DNA of 64,000 nucleotides from Singulisphaera sp. GP187. Its GTDB lineage: Bacteria > Planctomycetota > Planctomycetia > Isosphaerales > Isosphaeraceae. Made by a program: the position numbers and the translations under genes. The stretch lies in assembly GCF_900129635.1 (NCBI RefSeq), contig NZ_FSRB01000002.1, positions 524,727-588,726 of the forward strand, written 5' to 3'. Each line of letters begins with the position of its first letter. Positions within the stretch are counted from its first letter, which is position 1. Shown piece by piece: positions 9,530 to 18,900 of this stretch. The notes below the pieces were generated by a model, which worked only from the letters and a program-made list of their open reading frames with translations, made no database searches and was not told the DNA's origin.

Positions 9530-9830
9530 TTGGCTGCACCGGAACGAATCGCCCGCCTCGGAGCAGCCTTGGCCCGCTCAAGATTCCCCCGCAGACTCAT
9601 CGACCCGGCCAACGCGCTCGCCTGGTTCGCCATGGATTTCCTCCGGCTGGCCCAACTGCGGTGGCTGGCTTACGCGATGATGGCGGTCATCCTGAGGGGA
9701 GGGCCGTTGTGGCGCGGAGCCGCGTCCGAGGTTGTCAGAGCAATGCCCGAACCTGGCGGACTCCGCATATGTCAGAGCTGTGGCCAGCGTCGGCGGTGCG
9801 CTCGTCGATCGTCATGCGGAGTCAATCGTC
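9530..9830. other. Intergenic region between esterase and MFS genes
   Basis: About 300 bases without a supported gene. Two frames are open across it, but neither has a conserved motif or a Shine-Dalgarno site. GCGGAG at 9815-9820 serves the MFS gene. Confidence 0.4.
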
Positions 9831-11039
9831 TTGGTCAATCGAGCCCTGATCGTCATCCTCGCGACTGTCGTCCTCGACGCCGTGGGGATCGGCCTGGCCC
9901 TCCCAGTCATCCCTTCGCTGCTCCGCGAGCTCTCGCACCAGACGCGGATCGCCGGCCGTTTCGGCTACTTCATGGCGATCTACCCGTTCATGCAATTCCT
10001 GTTCTCGCCCGTGCTCGGCCGACTTAGCGATCGATTCGGCCGACGGCCTGTCCTGCTGGTCTCGCTCGGCGTGGCGACGATCGACTACCTTGTCATGGGC
10101 TTGTCGCCCCTCCTGGGGGTCCTGTATGTCGGGCGGGCGCTCGCCGGGATGACCGGGGCCAACCTGGCAGTCGCCACGGCCTACATCGCTGACATCTCCA
10201 GCCCCGACGAGCGGGCCAGGCGCTTCGGCTACATGAACGCCTGCTTCGGGCTGGGGTTCGTGGGCGGTCCGCTCCTGGGTGGGCTGGTCGGCAGCCTTTC
10301 GCCACGCTATCCGTTTCTTCTCGCGGCCCTGTTCAGCGGCCTGAACCTTCTGATGGGGATCTTCGTCCTCCGCGAGTCCCGCAAGTCAGGCGGAGAACCG
10401 GAGCAAGAGCGGCGCAGTTTCATCGCCTCGCTGCTGTCGATCCGAGACAACCGCACGCTCTTGCCGCTCCTGATGATCTACTTCCTGGTCAATCTGATCG
10501 GCCAGATCCCGGGGTCTCTCTGGATCATCAACGGGGAAGATCGGTTCGGCTGGGACGTCTGGATGGTCGGCCTGACCTTTGCGGCGTTCGGCATCCTCCA
10601 TGCCGTGGCCCAGGCCTTTCTTACCGAGCCGACCACGCGACGCCTGGGCGAGCGAGGGGCGATCCTCTTCGGGGTCGTCTGCGATTGCTCCGCGTTCGTC
10701 GCGATGGCGCTGATCACGCAGGGGTGGATGGTCTTCGCGATCATGTTCCTCTTCACCGCCGGCGGGATCGCCCTGCCGGCGTTCCAGGCCATCCTGTCGC
10801 GGCAGGTAAGCGACGAACATCAGGGCGAATTGCAGGGGACGCTGGTCAGTCTCACGAGCCTGACCGAGGTCGTCGGGCCGATCGCCGCCACGAGCATCTA
10901 TGCCGCCTCGCCTCCGTCGGCCCCGGGGCTCGTCTGGCTCGTGGGGGCCGGGCTCTATTTGCTCTGCGTCCCGGTCATCCTTCGGCAGATGGCGGCGTCT
11001 CACGGGAAGCCGGTGGAGGCGGTTGAGGCCGTTCGATAG
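9831..11039 (+). CDS. MFS transporter, TetA (TCR/Tet) type
   Basis: Twelve-helix proton-driven exporter in the inner membrane. I place the start at TTG 9831 because NRALIVILATVVLDAVGIGL right after it matches the beginning of TetA-type proteins, and GCGGAG lies 10 bases upstream. The frame stays open to 9732, but that extension is hydrophilic and unrelated. Motif A, GRLSDRFGRRPVLL, lies between helices 2 and 3, and the motif-C-like glycine-rich stretch FGLGFVGGPLLGG follows in helix 5. It has 402 residues. Close relatives export tetracycline or other small drugs, but the substrate cannot be read from sequence. No TetR gene is directly adjacent. The tetR gene at 12.7-13.3 kb has another neighbour. 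Confidence 0.85.
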   Translation: MVNRALIVILATVVLDAVGIGLALPVIPSLLRELSHQTRIAGRFGYFMAIYPFMQFLFSPVLGRLSDRFGRRPVLLVSLGVATIDYLVMGLSPLLGVLYVGRALAGMTGANLAVATAYIADISSPDERARRFGYMNACFGLGFVGGPLLGGLVGSLSPRYPFLLAALFSGLNLLMGIFVLRESRKSGGEPEQERRSFIASLLSIRDNRTLLPLLMIYFLVNLIGQIPGSLWIINGEDRFGWDVWMVGLTFAAFGILHAVAQAFLTEPTTRRLGERGAILFGVVCDCSAFVAMALITQGWMVFAIMFLFTAGGIALPAFQAILSRQVSDEHQGELQGTLVSLTSLTEVVGPIAATSIYAASPPSAPGLVWLVGAGLYLLCVPVILRQMAASHGKPVEAVEAVR

Positions 11040-11200
11040 CCCTGGTCTGTAACTCCGCCCTGAGCCGCTCCATCACTCCGGCCGGGATCGGCGACTTGCC
11101 CTTCTCGTCGCGGCGGGCGGTGCGGACGCTGAGGGCGTTCGCATGGTGACCACCTTCGCTCTCATCTGCTACGCCTGCGTCATATCGGTCCCAAAGAGGA

Positions 11201-11392
11201 CTATCTCGGCGAGGAAGCCCGTGGCCGACCCGCATCGGGAGCGGCCCCGACCGCCATGCCCAAGAGTCCGATGATGGTCAGCATGGACAGGCCCATGAAC
11301 CAGAGGTGGTTCCCGTTCAGGGACGCGAGGCCGATGCTGCAAGCCGCGATGACGAGAAGGATTTGCCCGACGGTAAGCCGAGGTGGATGCAT
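11201..11392 (-). CDS. Small membrane protein (two hydrophobic helices)
   Basis: A 63-residue protein beginning MHPPRLTVGQILLVIAACSI, with two hydrophobic segments (ILLVIAACSIGLASL and LWFMGLSMLTIIGLLGMAVG) and a basic tail. Planctomycetes encode many short proteins that open with a (R)LTV-(R/G) motif and a transmembrane helix. This one fits that class, whose role is unknown. The start at 11392 is supported by GGGAGA a few bases upstream on the minus strand. The frame is open further upstream but lacks such a site. Confidence 0.55.
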   Translation of the reverse strand: MHPPRLTVGQILLVIAACSIGLASLNGNHLWFMGLSMLTIIGLLGMAVGAAPDAGRPRASSPR

Positions 11393-11779
11393 CGTGATTC
11401 TCCCGGGAACGCACTCCTCTATTTTAGGCATCTCAGCGCATCCGGTAAACCACCCGGTTGGGGGAAGGCCCCCCGTCCCGCAGACCACAATGGCCGAAGA
11501 TCGGCAGATGGATTGTTGTTTTCCATAGAGGGTTTAATGATCAAGATAACCTTCGCTGTTTAATACGGAGCAACCCCGCCCCCCGCTCGATTACCTTGAT
11601 CGGGATCGACGTGACCTGCGGCTCTCCGTTCGTCTCAGCCGCCACACAGAGGCCGGTATGGCGAATCTAAAGCCGGAGCCACGTCGCTCAGGCTGCCAAC
11701 CGCTTTTGCCACCGTTACGGAGGCTGCGGCGCCATGATCGGCGCGGGGCGGCAATGACTGCCGCCCCGGCCATTCGCCC
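11393..11779. other. Gene-free region
   Basis: About 390 bases between the small membrane protein and the end of the inhA-like gene. I see no gene and no clear repeat. Confidence 0.4.
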
Positions 11780-12574
11780 TTACCTTGGCATCGACTTGGC
11801 CGACTGCTCGCAGACCTGACGCATCACGCCGTCGAGCGGCCCCATCCACTCCCTCACCTTCTTTACGACCTCGGGCCCGGCTTCCTTCGGCGTGCCGGCG
11901 TGAAACGGCGGCTCCGGGTCGTACTCCATGGCGAGCTGCGTCACCTTGGCGATGTCCTCACCGAGGAGCTTGGCCAGGAGCACCAGGCCGAAGTCCAGCC
12001 CCGCCGTCACGCCGCCGCCGGAGATCCGGTTGCGGTCCACCACCACGCGGGCATCGACCGGGGTCGCCCCGAACAGCGGCAGCAGGTCGCGGCACGCCCA
12101 GTGGCTCGTCGCCTTGTACCCCCGCATGAGCCCCGCCGCGCCGAGCAGGAGCGAGCCGGAGCAGACGGAGGTGACATACTTGGCCCGCGAGCCACGGTCG
12201 GCGAGGAAGCGGACCGTCTCGGGATCGTTCATGATGCCGAACTGGCCGGGACCGCCGCCGACGAAGATCGCGTCGAGGTCCTTCGGGCAGTCGGCGAACG
12301 TCCCGGTGGGCCGTAGCCCGATTCCCGTGTCAGACTCGATGAAGTCCCGCGTCTTCCAGATGAGGTGGACGTTGCACGAGGTGGAGAGGGCCGTCTGCGG
12401 CCCGAGCAGATCCAGCAGGGTGAGCCCCGGGTAGAGCAGCATGCCGATCTCCGGCCGCCGCCCCGAGTGCATCGGCTGGAACTTGAGCTCGGGCTGTTGC
12501 GGCTCGTTACCCGACGCAATCATTGGGACGGCCAGGGCCGAGGCGACGACGCCACCGAATTGCCTGCGGTTCAT
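11780..12574 (-). CDS. DJ-1/PfpI family protein, isonitrile hydratase-like
   Basis: A class I glutamine-amidotransferase-like protein. The closest recognisable subfamily is isonitrile hydratase (InhA), which converts isonitriles to N-formamides. The nucleophile elbow is SVCSGSLLLGAAGL with Cys138. The upstream GGGPGQ loop and IGMLLYPGLTLLDLLGP at about 43-59 are standard for the subfamily. Unlike InhA it carries an N-terminal leader with a twin-arginine-like start (NRRQFGGVVASALAVPMIA), so it is probably exported. The start at 12574 has GGGAG at suitable spacing. It lies 104 bases downstream of tetR on the same strand, which suggests a two-gene operon controlled by that repressor. The true substrate is unknown. 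Confidence 0.8.
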   Translation of the reverse strand: MNRRQFGGVVASALAVPMIASGNEPQQPELKFQPMHSGRRPEIGMLLYPGLTLLDLLGPQTALSTSCNVHLIWKTRDFIESDTGIGLRPTGTFADCPKDLDAIFVGGGPGQFGIMNDPETVRFLADRGSRAKYVTSVCSGSLLLGAAGLMRGYKATSHWACRDLLPLFGATPVDARVVVDRNRISGGGVTAGLDFGLVLLAKLLGEDIAKVTQLAMEYDPEPPFHAGTPKEAGPEVVKKVREWMGPLDGVMRQVCEQSAKSMPR

Positions 12575-12678
12575 CTTGCGATCTCCCGAAAGGAAGGACT
12601 TACTCACGGCGCGCAGCGGGGCACGCCGCCCCAAGGGCGTCTCGCCGATCGTTCGGCTCCTGGACGCTTTGGACGACT

Positions 12679-13293
12679 TCAGGCGGGGACGCTGCCGGCC
12701 TCGGGCCGCGACCGATCCACCAGGGCCCGGAAGGCCGTGTTGGCTCGCTCGTCGGCGTCTGGCCGCCTTAGGAAGCGTTGGCTGGTGTGATGGCTCAGGT
12801 AGATCCCGCAGAGCTCCCAGACGAATTGCTCGACGTCGAGGTCGGCCCGGAGGTGACCCTGTTCGACGGCCTGGCGGGTAAGGCCTTCCAGCAGGCCGCG
12901 CCACTCCGCCTCCATGGCGACGACCTTGTCGCGGACGGGTCCTTCCACGTCGTCGAGCTCGAACATCGCGGCGGCCACGGGGCATCCGCCGGGCAGGCCC
13001 GCGCGACTCGCCCAGCCGAGCCAGTTGCGGACCAGGGCCTCGAGCCGTGGCAGGCCTTCGAGGGCGCCCATCGCGGGTTCGATGACCACCGGCGCTGCAA
13101 CGCGGGCCATCTGCTCGAGCAGGCCGATCTGGACCTCATCCTTCGAGCGGAAGTGGGCGAAGACCCCGCTCTTGGACATGCCGACCTGCTCGGCGATCTG
13201 GCCGAGCGTGACCCCCGCCATGCCGTCGCGGCTCATCAATGCGAGCCCCTGCTGGAGGAGCCGCTCGCGCGTTTCGTGGAGCTTCTTTCCCAT
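12679..13293 (-). CDS. TetR/AcrR family transcriptional regulator
   Basis: Ligand-responsive DNA-binding repressor. The N-terminal helix-turn-helix spans about residues 6-52 (ETRERLLQQGLALMSRDGMA, VTLGQIAEQVGMSKSGVFAH, FRSKDEVQ). The C-terminal ligand/dimer domain contains the GLPGGCPVAAAMFELDD segment typical of one TetR subfamily. I start it at ATG 13293, giving 204 residues; the open frame to 13329 runs across the operator. A perfect 14-bp palindrome lies 14 bases upstream of the start, consistent with autoregulation. The next gene downstream on the same strand encodes the isonitrile hydratase-like protein and is the likely second target. Confidence 0.9.
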   Translation of the reverse strand: MGKKLHETRERLLQQGLALMSRDGMAGVTLGQIAEQVGMSKSGVFAHFRSKDEVQIGLLEQMARVAAPVVIEPAMGALEGLPRLEALVRNWLGWASRAGLPGGCPVAAAMFELDDVEGPVRDKVVAMEAEWRGLLEGLTRQAVEQGHLRADLDVEQFVWELCGIYLSHHTSQRFLRRPDADERANTAFRALVDRSRPEAGSVPA

Positions 13294-13306
13294 GACAGGA
13301 AAATAG

Positions 13307-13320
13307 CACGACCGGTCGTG
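13307..13320. promoter_or_regulatory. Putative TetR operator
   Basis: CACGACCGGTCGTG is a perfect 14-bp palindrome, 14 bases upstream of the tetR start codon. GACCGGTC-centred palindromes at this position are common operators of TetR-family autoregulators. The assignment is by position and symmetry, not by experiment. Confidence 0.75.
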
Positions 13321-13678
13321 ACGCGCCAAGAGACGAATCGCACGGCCGTTCTTTTTTTTGGGGACGTGGTTTGGGATCGCCCCGCTTTCGTCTGGTTCGC
13401 TTTCCGATCAGGGGCCGCCCGAGGGGTGATTCGGCCGTTGGCCGTCGGCTCTCCTCCGGGTCTGTCGTCAAGGCGACCCGCTTCGCGGTCCCACATATTT
13501 CGGCCAGAATTCGGCAATATGTGTGTGTCTGAACGAGTGTTTGAACCCCGTGACGAAGCGTGATCCGACCGCCACAGCCTTTACAGGATTCCGAAGACGA
13601 ATGACGGTCGGCAGGTCTCTGGTTTCGTCGAGTTGTGAAGGCATCCTTGTCCGTTTAGGACTCCGATCTGATTCGCGA
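13321..13678. other. Gene-free region upstream of tetR
   Basis: About 360 bases between the tetR operator and the 3' end of the double esterase gene. No gene or repeat recognised. The tetR promoter should lie just beyond the operator. Confidence 0.4.
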
Positions 13679-15718
13679 TTACCGGAAAATTCGCTGAGAG
13701 AAGAGATAGAGGTTGTTCCTCCATTCGGTCGCGTCGTGCGCGTGGCCATCAACGTGCCAGACGTGCGGGATGTCCTTGTCCTTGAGGTAGGCATGGACAC
13801 CCTGGCTGATGCGGATGAGGTTGTCCTTCTTGCCGCAGGCAATCCAGAGGAGTTTCAGTTGCTTCTTCGCATGCTCCGGATCGGGAACTAACTCGACCGC
13901 CGGCTTCGTGTTGGGGGCCGAGGAGAAGCCACCGATCCAGGCGAAGGTATCGAGGTGAGCCAGCCCGAAGTTGAGCGACTGGCCCCCGCCCATGGACAGG
14001 CCGGCGAGAGCCCGATGCTCGCGGTCCGCCTGAACCGAGTATCTCGACTCGATGGTGGGGATGACATCCTGCAACAGGTCCTGCTCGAACGCCGCGAAAG
14101 CCGGCGCGGCGGCGAAGATGTTCCCCTCGGCACGGTCGTTCTTCTGAGCGCGGCCGTTCGGCATGACCACGATCATGGGCGTGACTTTCCCCTCGGCGAG
14201 CAAGTTATCCAAGAGGACACTTGGCTTGGCGAAGCGCTGCCATTCCGTCTCGTCTCCGCCGATTCCATGCAGCAGGTACAGCACAGAATATTTCTGGTCC
14301 GCGGAATAACCGGGAGGGGTGTAGACCTGCATCTTGCGGGTCGTTCCGACTGACTTCGAGTCGTAGGAGATCATCTCCAACTTCCCGTGAGGCACCTCCT
14401 TGGCCGCGTCGATATCCGCGGGAGGATCGGGGAACGCCGGCACGTCGTCCGGATTCAAGACGATGGGTTGGCGCTGCTGGGGGCCGGGCCGGCCGATCGC
14501 AGCCCGGTTCGCGAACAGCAGCGGGGTGAATTCACGCAAGCAACGGCGCCAGGTGAGCCATTCGTGCGACGTCCCGGGCGATTCATAGTACACGTGCTTG
14601 ATCCCGGCCTTCTCGAGCGCCTCGTGATAGTTCTTCACGCTCTCATACATTCGCTGAGGCTCGGTGGTGCCGATGCCCAACCAGACCAGACGCACCTTTT
14701 TGTTGAACTCTTCCGGGTCGGCCATGACGCCTCCGTGGGCCGTCTTCGGGTCGAAAGCGCCGCCACCGAACCCCCCTCCCCCACCGCTGAAGCCGCCGAT
14801 GTACGCGAATTGATCCAGATGCTTGAGCGTGATCTGGAACGTCTGCATGCCGCCCATCGAGAGTCCGGCCATCGCCCGATTCTCGCGATTGGGGATCGTG
14901 CGGTAGGTCGCGTCGATCATCGGGATCAGGTCGTTCACCATCACCTCCTCGAACGCGCCGAACATCCGGCTCATGTCGGGGCGTGGGGGAGGGTTCTGCC
15001 CGGGCGTCGCGGGACGAGGCGGGGCGAGTGCCTGGGCCTCCTCGCCGGGGCGACGGGCGTAGCCTTGCTCCATGACGACCAGCATCGGCTTTGCCTTCTT
15101 CTCGGCGATCTGGTTGTCCATGATGAAGGCCAGATGCCCCTGGTTCGGCCAGCCCCGCTCGTCCTCGCCTCCGCCATGCTGCAAGTAGAGGACGGGATAG
15201 CGCGCGTCGCGCTCCGCGTCGTACGCGGGCGGGGTGTAGACGAAGATTCGCCTCCAGGCCTGTGTCGTCTTCGAGAAATACCAGCGTTCGCGGACCTCGC
15301 CGTGGGGCACATCCTTCGGGAGATAGTAATCGACGCCCTTTTCGGGGATCTCGATCCCGCTGGCATCTTTGCCGGTCCCGTAGAACGTCTCGCTCGAGGG
15401 GTCATTGACCTCGGCGCTGTCGATGAATACGCGGTAGTAATGGAATCCCGGCACCTGGGGTTCGGAGGTCGCGGTCCAGAAGCCGGCCTCGTCCTTCGTC
15501 CCGGGATACCGCTGGCTGTCGAAGAACGCGAAGACGACCTTCTGGGCGTCGGGGGCCTTGATTCGGAAGGTCACGCGCAGGTCGTCGTGAATCCGAGGGT
15601 ATTGCGCCCCCCGGATGTTGGTGGGCGCGGGGACGCCCTCAGCGGGTTTCGGGTCCTGAGCCGCGACGGGTGCGGCCAGGAGGAGAGTCAGCAGGCCGTA
15701 GAACCACGAACTGTTCAT
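13679..15718 (-). CDS. Secreted tandem double esterase (CE1/esterase D-like)
   Basis: Two esterase D / XynZ-like alpha/beta hydrolase domains in one exported chain of 679 residues. The signal peptide is residues 1-20 (SSWFYGLLTLLLAAPVAA). An early-set beta domain follows (about 35-130: HDDLRVTFRIKAPDAQKVVF), then catalytic domain one with GLSMGGMQT near 283, then domain two with GLSMGGGQS near 572. Each domain repeats the set VLYLQHGGGEDERGW / VLYLLHGIGGDETEW, VVMEQG / VVMPNGR, and a late His (TSHEW; GHAHDATEWR). Such domains act as feruloyl or acetylxylan esterases on plant polysaccharide, but the substrate here is inferred. The start at 15718 has GGGAGG seven bases upstream. It lies downstream of the PVC cytochrome gene on the same strand. 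Confidence 0.85.
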   Translation of the reverse strand: MNSSWFYGLLTLLLAAPVAAQDPKPAEGVPAPTNIRGAQYPRIHDDLRVTFRIKAPDAQKVVFAFFDSQRYPGTKDEAGFWTATSEPQVPGFHYYRVFIDSAEVNDPSSETFYGTGKDASGIEIPEKGVDYYLPKDVPHGEVRERWYFSKTTQAWRRIFVYTPPAYDAERDARYPVLYLQHGGGEDERGWPNQGHLAFIMDNQIAEKKAKPMLVVMEQGYARRPGEEAQALAPPRPATPGQNPPPRPDMSRMFGAFEEVMVNDLIPMIDATYRTIPNRENRAMAGLSMGGMQTFQITLKHLDQFAYIGGFSGGGGGFGGGAFDPKTAHGGVMADPEEFNKKVRLVWLGIGTTEPQRMYESVKNYHEALEKAGIKHVYYESPGTSHEWLTWRRCLREFTPLLFANRAAIGRPGPQQRQPIVLNPDDVPAFPDPPADIDAAKEVPHGKLEMISYDSKSVGTTRKMQVYTPPGYSADQKYSVLYLLHGIGGDETEWQRFAKPSVLLDNLLAEGKVTPMIVVMPNGRAQKNDRAEGNIFAAAPAFAAFEQDLLQDVIPTIESRYSVQADREHRALAGLSMGGGQSLNFGLAHLDTFAWIGGFSSAPNTKPAVELVPDPEHAKKQLKLLWIACGKKDNLIRISQGVHAYLKDKDIPHVWHVDGHAHDATEWRNNLYLFSQRIFR

Positions 15719-15907
15719 CGAGAGGCCTCCCTTTGAGGGCGTGATCGGGACTGCGTCGTAGCCTCGAGCGGATCCCACAGGTTCCCAGATTCAAAGCGGG
15801 TTCGGCGTTTGCCTGTTTGGAAGATTTCGAAGTCGGTTCGGTCGAAGCGATCGGGCCGAGACGAGCCAGGTCAGGGACGGCCCTGACGCCCGGTGATGTG
15901 GGCCCGA

Positions 15908-18900
15908 TCAGTCGAAGCCTTCGACCGTGACCGCCAGGACGATCGGGGCGGAGCGGTCGCTCCCCTTGACCAGCTCGATGCTGGCGATGGTTTCCCTCTG
16001 CTTCGGGACGACGGTGAGGTAGCGGACCTGTTGCGCGCCGAGCTTGAACGCCTGCTTCGAGCCCGGGACGTCGTTCGTGCCATTGAAGTCGGCGAGATGC
16101 ACGCCGTTTTTCAACGCGTGATCTTCTGTCGAGCCGTCCGCGTACTTGATGCGCACGATCATCGAGACGGTCCCCGCGCGGCCGGCAGGGTATCCGAAGA
16201 CGGACACACCGCCCAGGAGGTGGATCGCCTTGGCCGTCGCGTTGACCGGGAGTTCGGTCGACATCGGCATCTTCGGCGGGATCGCGCCGAGCGGGCTGTG
16301 CAGCATGACCGCGTTGGGCACGCGATCTCCCTGGGGGTCCACCAGCGCGAACGGCACACCGTCGACGACCTTCGGGCCCCAATCCTCGAAGATCAGCCGG
16401 CCGGTATCCGTGGCCGAATCGGACAGCATCCCCCTGCTGGTCGAGGCCGTCGCGACCTTGCGGAGGTCGAGCGGCAGGTATTTCCCCTTCTGGGCGAGGA
16501 ACTGCAGGAGGTCGGCCAAGCCCTCATTTGGGATCGACTTCTCGAATCCGTCGGGCATGAGCGACTTCTTCGATGCGGCCAGTTCGTCGATGTCCTGGCG
16601 GAGGATTGTCTGCTTCTTGCCCTCGGCGTCAAGCAGGTCGATGGACGTCCTGGTCTCGCTCGCCAGGAGGCCATTGAGGACGCGGCCGTCCGTCGTCGAG
16701 GCTGTGTATTGTAAGAAGTTTCCCTCGACCGATCGGCTCGGATCGAGGATGTGGACGAGGAGTTCGCTCTTGGGGTGCGCGGCCATGCCGGTGAGGTCCG
16801 GCCCGACCTTGCCCCCTTCGCCGGAATGGGTATGGCACTTGGCGCACTCACGCTTGTAGACCTCTTTCCCTCGCGAGGCGTCTCCACCCTTCAGGACGAC
16901 CGGAGCCAGTGCCTGGATAACCTTCTCGCGATCCAGGTCGGGCAGCCCGTCCCCCCTGGCCAGTAGGGCCTTGGCCCGCCCGGCGATCGACTTGTCGGGA
17001 TGGGCCGCCAGGGCCTGTGTCTGGGAGAGCGATAAGAGGGACAACGGTATCTTTCCCGCTTCGATTCCGCCGATCAGCGCGTTCGTCCACTCCTTCTTGC
17101 CGAGCAATGCCAGGGCGCACGCCTTGCTGGCCGCCGGTGTCATCGGTCCCATCGCGTCGACGAGGGCCGATCCGACCTCGGCAGAGTCACTCCTGGCCAC
17201 GGCGGAGATCAGGCCGACGGCCAGTTCAGGGGTGGCCTTCGGGTTCACCAGAGAAATGACGTTGCGCGCAGCTTTCGGGTCGGTCTTGCGAAGCTCGATC
17301 AGTTGCCTCGCGGCGTCGACTCGCGATGACTCGGGCTTCCTCTCGTCGGACGCTGCGGCGAGGAAATCCCGGGCGAGTTGGGCCGTGTATCCGTCCAGGC
17401 CCTTCACGCCCCAGCCTGAAGCGAGTCCGAGCAACTGGCCTCGTGCGTCCGTCGCGAGCTTCGGCAGGAGTGCGGCGATGGCCTTTTCGGAATCGACGTC
17501 GAGCTTCGGCTCCTTGTCCTTGGGCCAGCCTTTTGCAAACCCGGCGACGATCGCCTGGCTGACAAGTGGGTCGGCCTCCGCGAGGGCCGACAGCATGGCG
17601 CCGATCGTGTCCACCGGTCCCCCCCGGGCATGATGCTCGGCGAGCCGGGAGACGATGGTCAGCGTATCGGACGAGGGCGGACGAATGAATTTGTGGCGGG
17701 CCAGGACATCGAGGACTTTCGCATCATGGCGAGCCGCGGCTGAGGTCGCCGCGTCCATCAGGCCTCGATCGCGGTCGAACCCGCCCGTCGCGATCTGCTC
17801 TGCCAAAGCGCGGGTATCGCCGTCGGCCTGGGCCAGGTCCGCGATCCTCAGCAGTGCTGCGAGGCGCACCTGAGCGTTGGGGTCGCCGAGGAGGGCGCCG
17901 GCCGGGGACAATCGGGCGGCGACCAGGTCGGTCGGCAGGGCGAGCGCCGCGTTGCGACGAACGCCGGCCGAGCGGTGCTGGACCGCGGCGGCGAGCGCCG
18001 CCGGGCCGGCCTCGCCGGCCTGCTTCCAGCCGTCGAGAGCCGTCAGCGTCCAGATCGCATGGATTGCCCCCGGATTGAGCCCGGCGGCGTCGACTGAAGG
18101 ATCGGCCACGAGTTTCGCGAGGTCGGCCGCGACGTCGTCCTTGCCGCGTTCGACGAGCATCCTCTGGGCGTGCAGTCGCCAGAACATATTGTCGTTCTTC
18201 AGCGCGGCCACGAGCCCGGCCGGGTCGTCTTTCGACAGCCTCGGCTGCTCGCTCGGCTTGCCGTCCTTCGCGACGATCCGATAGATGCGCCCGTGGGTCT
18301 TGTCGCGAAGGGGCGTCTCGTAGGCCGAGCCCTTGCCGGTCTTGTACCCCTCCGGCGTCGGGTTGTGCTGGACGATGAAGTTGTACCAGTCGACCACCCA
18401 GACTTGCCCGTCGGGGCCGATCTCGGCCAGGATCGGCGAGGTCCACTCGTCGTCGCTCGCGACGAGGTTCCAGGCGTTGTGGGATTTGAAGTCGGTGCCG
18501 TCCGGATGCAGCGTGAACGTGGCGACGAGATGTCCTGTCGGCTCGGCGACGAAAGCTGTCTTGTTCCAGTATGGCTCCGGGTAGGTACGAGCCGTGTAGA
18601 GCGCCGAGCCCGCCCCTGCGGTGAAGCCACCGTGCCAGTCGACCTGCCGGACGTTCTCGGTGATCGGGAAGAAGCGGTTCGAGTCGGCGATGTTCGGCAG
18701 GACCGTGGGCGACATGCCGCGCACCGACTCGTAGTAGCGGTTCGGGATCGGCATAAACACGCTCGGGCAGCCGTTGGCGGTCGAGCCGAACAGTAAGCCC
18801 TCTTCGCTGATCCCCACGCCCCAGGAATTGTTGTTCGTGCTACGGAGGAACTCCAGCTTCGAGCCGTCAGGCTTGAAGCGGAAGAAACCCTGGCGGAAGT

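Noticed and set aside
9530..10027. 165-codon frame between esterase and MFS transporter
   Set aside because: It overlaps the start of the transporter, lacks a ribosome site and turns into Arg/Pro-rich shadow sequence.
14387..15736. Long open frame on the plus strand opposite the double esterase gene
   Set aside because: It is a mirror of a strongly conserved minus-strand gene, has no recognisable motif and shows the Arg/Gly/Val bias typical of antisense frames in GC-rich DNA.
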